NCBI GenBank assembly: GCA_021161685.1
Contig: JAGHAD010000152.1
Location: forward strand, 1 to 13,222
Direction: 5' to 3'
Length of the DNA: 13,222 bases
From: Thermoplasmata archaeon
GTDB lineage: Archaea > Thermoplasmatota > E2 > DHVEG-1 > B18-G2
How positions within the stretch are numbered: the first letter of the stretch is position 1; each line of letters opens with the position of its first letter. The notes under the pieces are model-generated. The model ran no database searches. It saw only the letters and a list, made by a program, of their open reading frames with translations, and was not told where the DNA came from. Made by a program: the position numbers and the translations under genes. Shown here piece after piece: positions 13,214 to 13,222 of the stretch.

Positions 13214-13222
13214 GTTGCAAAA

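Noticed and set aside
1..13222. CRISPR arrays, insertion sequences, integrases or toxin-antitoxin pairs
   Set aside because: I read for regular direct repeats, terminal inverted repeats and transposase motifs and saw none. The two tRNAs show no nearby integrase or duplicated 3' end.

Overview
The window reads as archaeal chromosome, probably from a thermophilic euryarchaeote. A Thermoplasmata-like lineage is my guess, not a demonstration. The evidence is an archaeal-type SRP54, TATA boxes 26-36 nt upstream of start codons with little or no leader, tRNAs without encoded CCA, a PGF-type C-terminal sorting motif, lysine- and AGA/AGG-rich coding sequence, and many secreted proteins with Ig-like, PKD or beta-helix domains. 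I see no insertion sequence, CRISPR array, phage gene or sign of recent transfer. No gap without a gene exceeds 300 bases. The longest is about 170 bases (6286-6455), holding only two candidate promoters.

Layout. (1) 1-344 is the tail of a secreted Ig-like-domain protein. (2) 389-3003 is a two-gene operon, SRP54 followed by a glycerate 2-kinase-type protein, with ATGA stop/start overlap. (3) On the minus strand, 3008-4417 encodes a secreted thioredoxin-fold/PKD/rhodanese fusion. It lies downstream of an ABC exporter pair (permease 4462-5262, ATPase 5259-6185), and tRNA-His (6214-6285) lies just upstream of the ATPase. (4) 6456-6773 encodes a small two-helix membrane protein. (5) On the minus strand, 6802-7836 encodes a secreted NosD-like beta-helix protein and 7980-8891 a metallo-beta-lactamase-fold nuclease. 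(6) 8969-11664 is a tight four-gene plus-strand redox operon: cytoplasmic thioredoxin, surface TlpA-like protein, polyferredoxin membrane protein and a secreted CXXC protein. (7) On the minus strand, 11621-13090 encodes an unrecognised 489-residue protein downstream of tRNA-Leu (13129-13213).

The theme of the middle of the window is extracytoplasmic thiol and sulfur chemistry. The four-gene operon has the parts expected of a transmembrane thiol-reducing relay: an inner thioredoxin, a membrane electron carrier, and outer thioredoxin-fold proteins. The outer TlpA protein carries an Ig-like domain with a Cys-X4-Cys-Tyr-X-Pro motif that recalls the alpha domain of DsbD. The membrane carrier is a NapH-like Fe-S protein instead of a CcdA/DsbD channel. 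The nearby ABC pair and beta-helix protein resemble NosF, NosY and NosD of nitrous oxide reductase maturation, but no NosZ or NosL is present. These functional links are inference. The individual domain calls are mostly secure.
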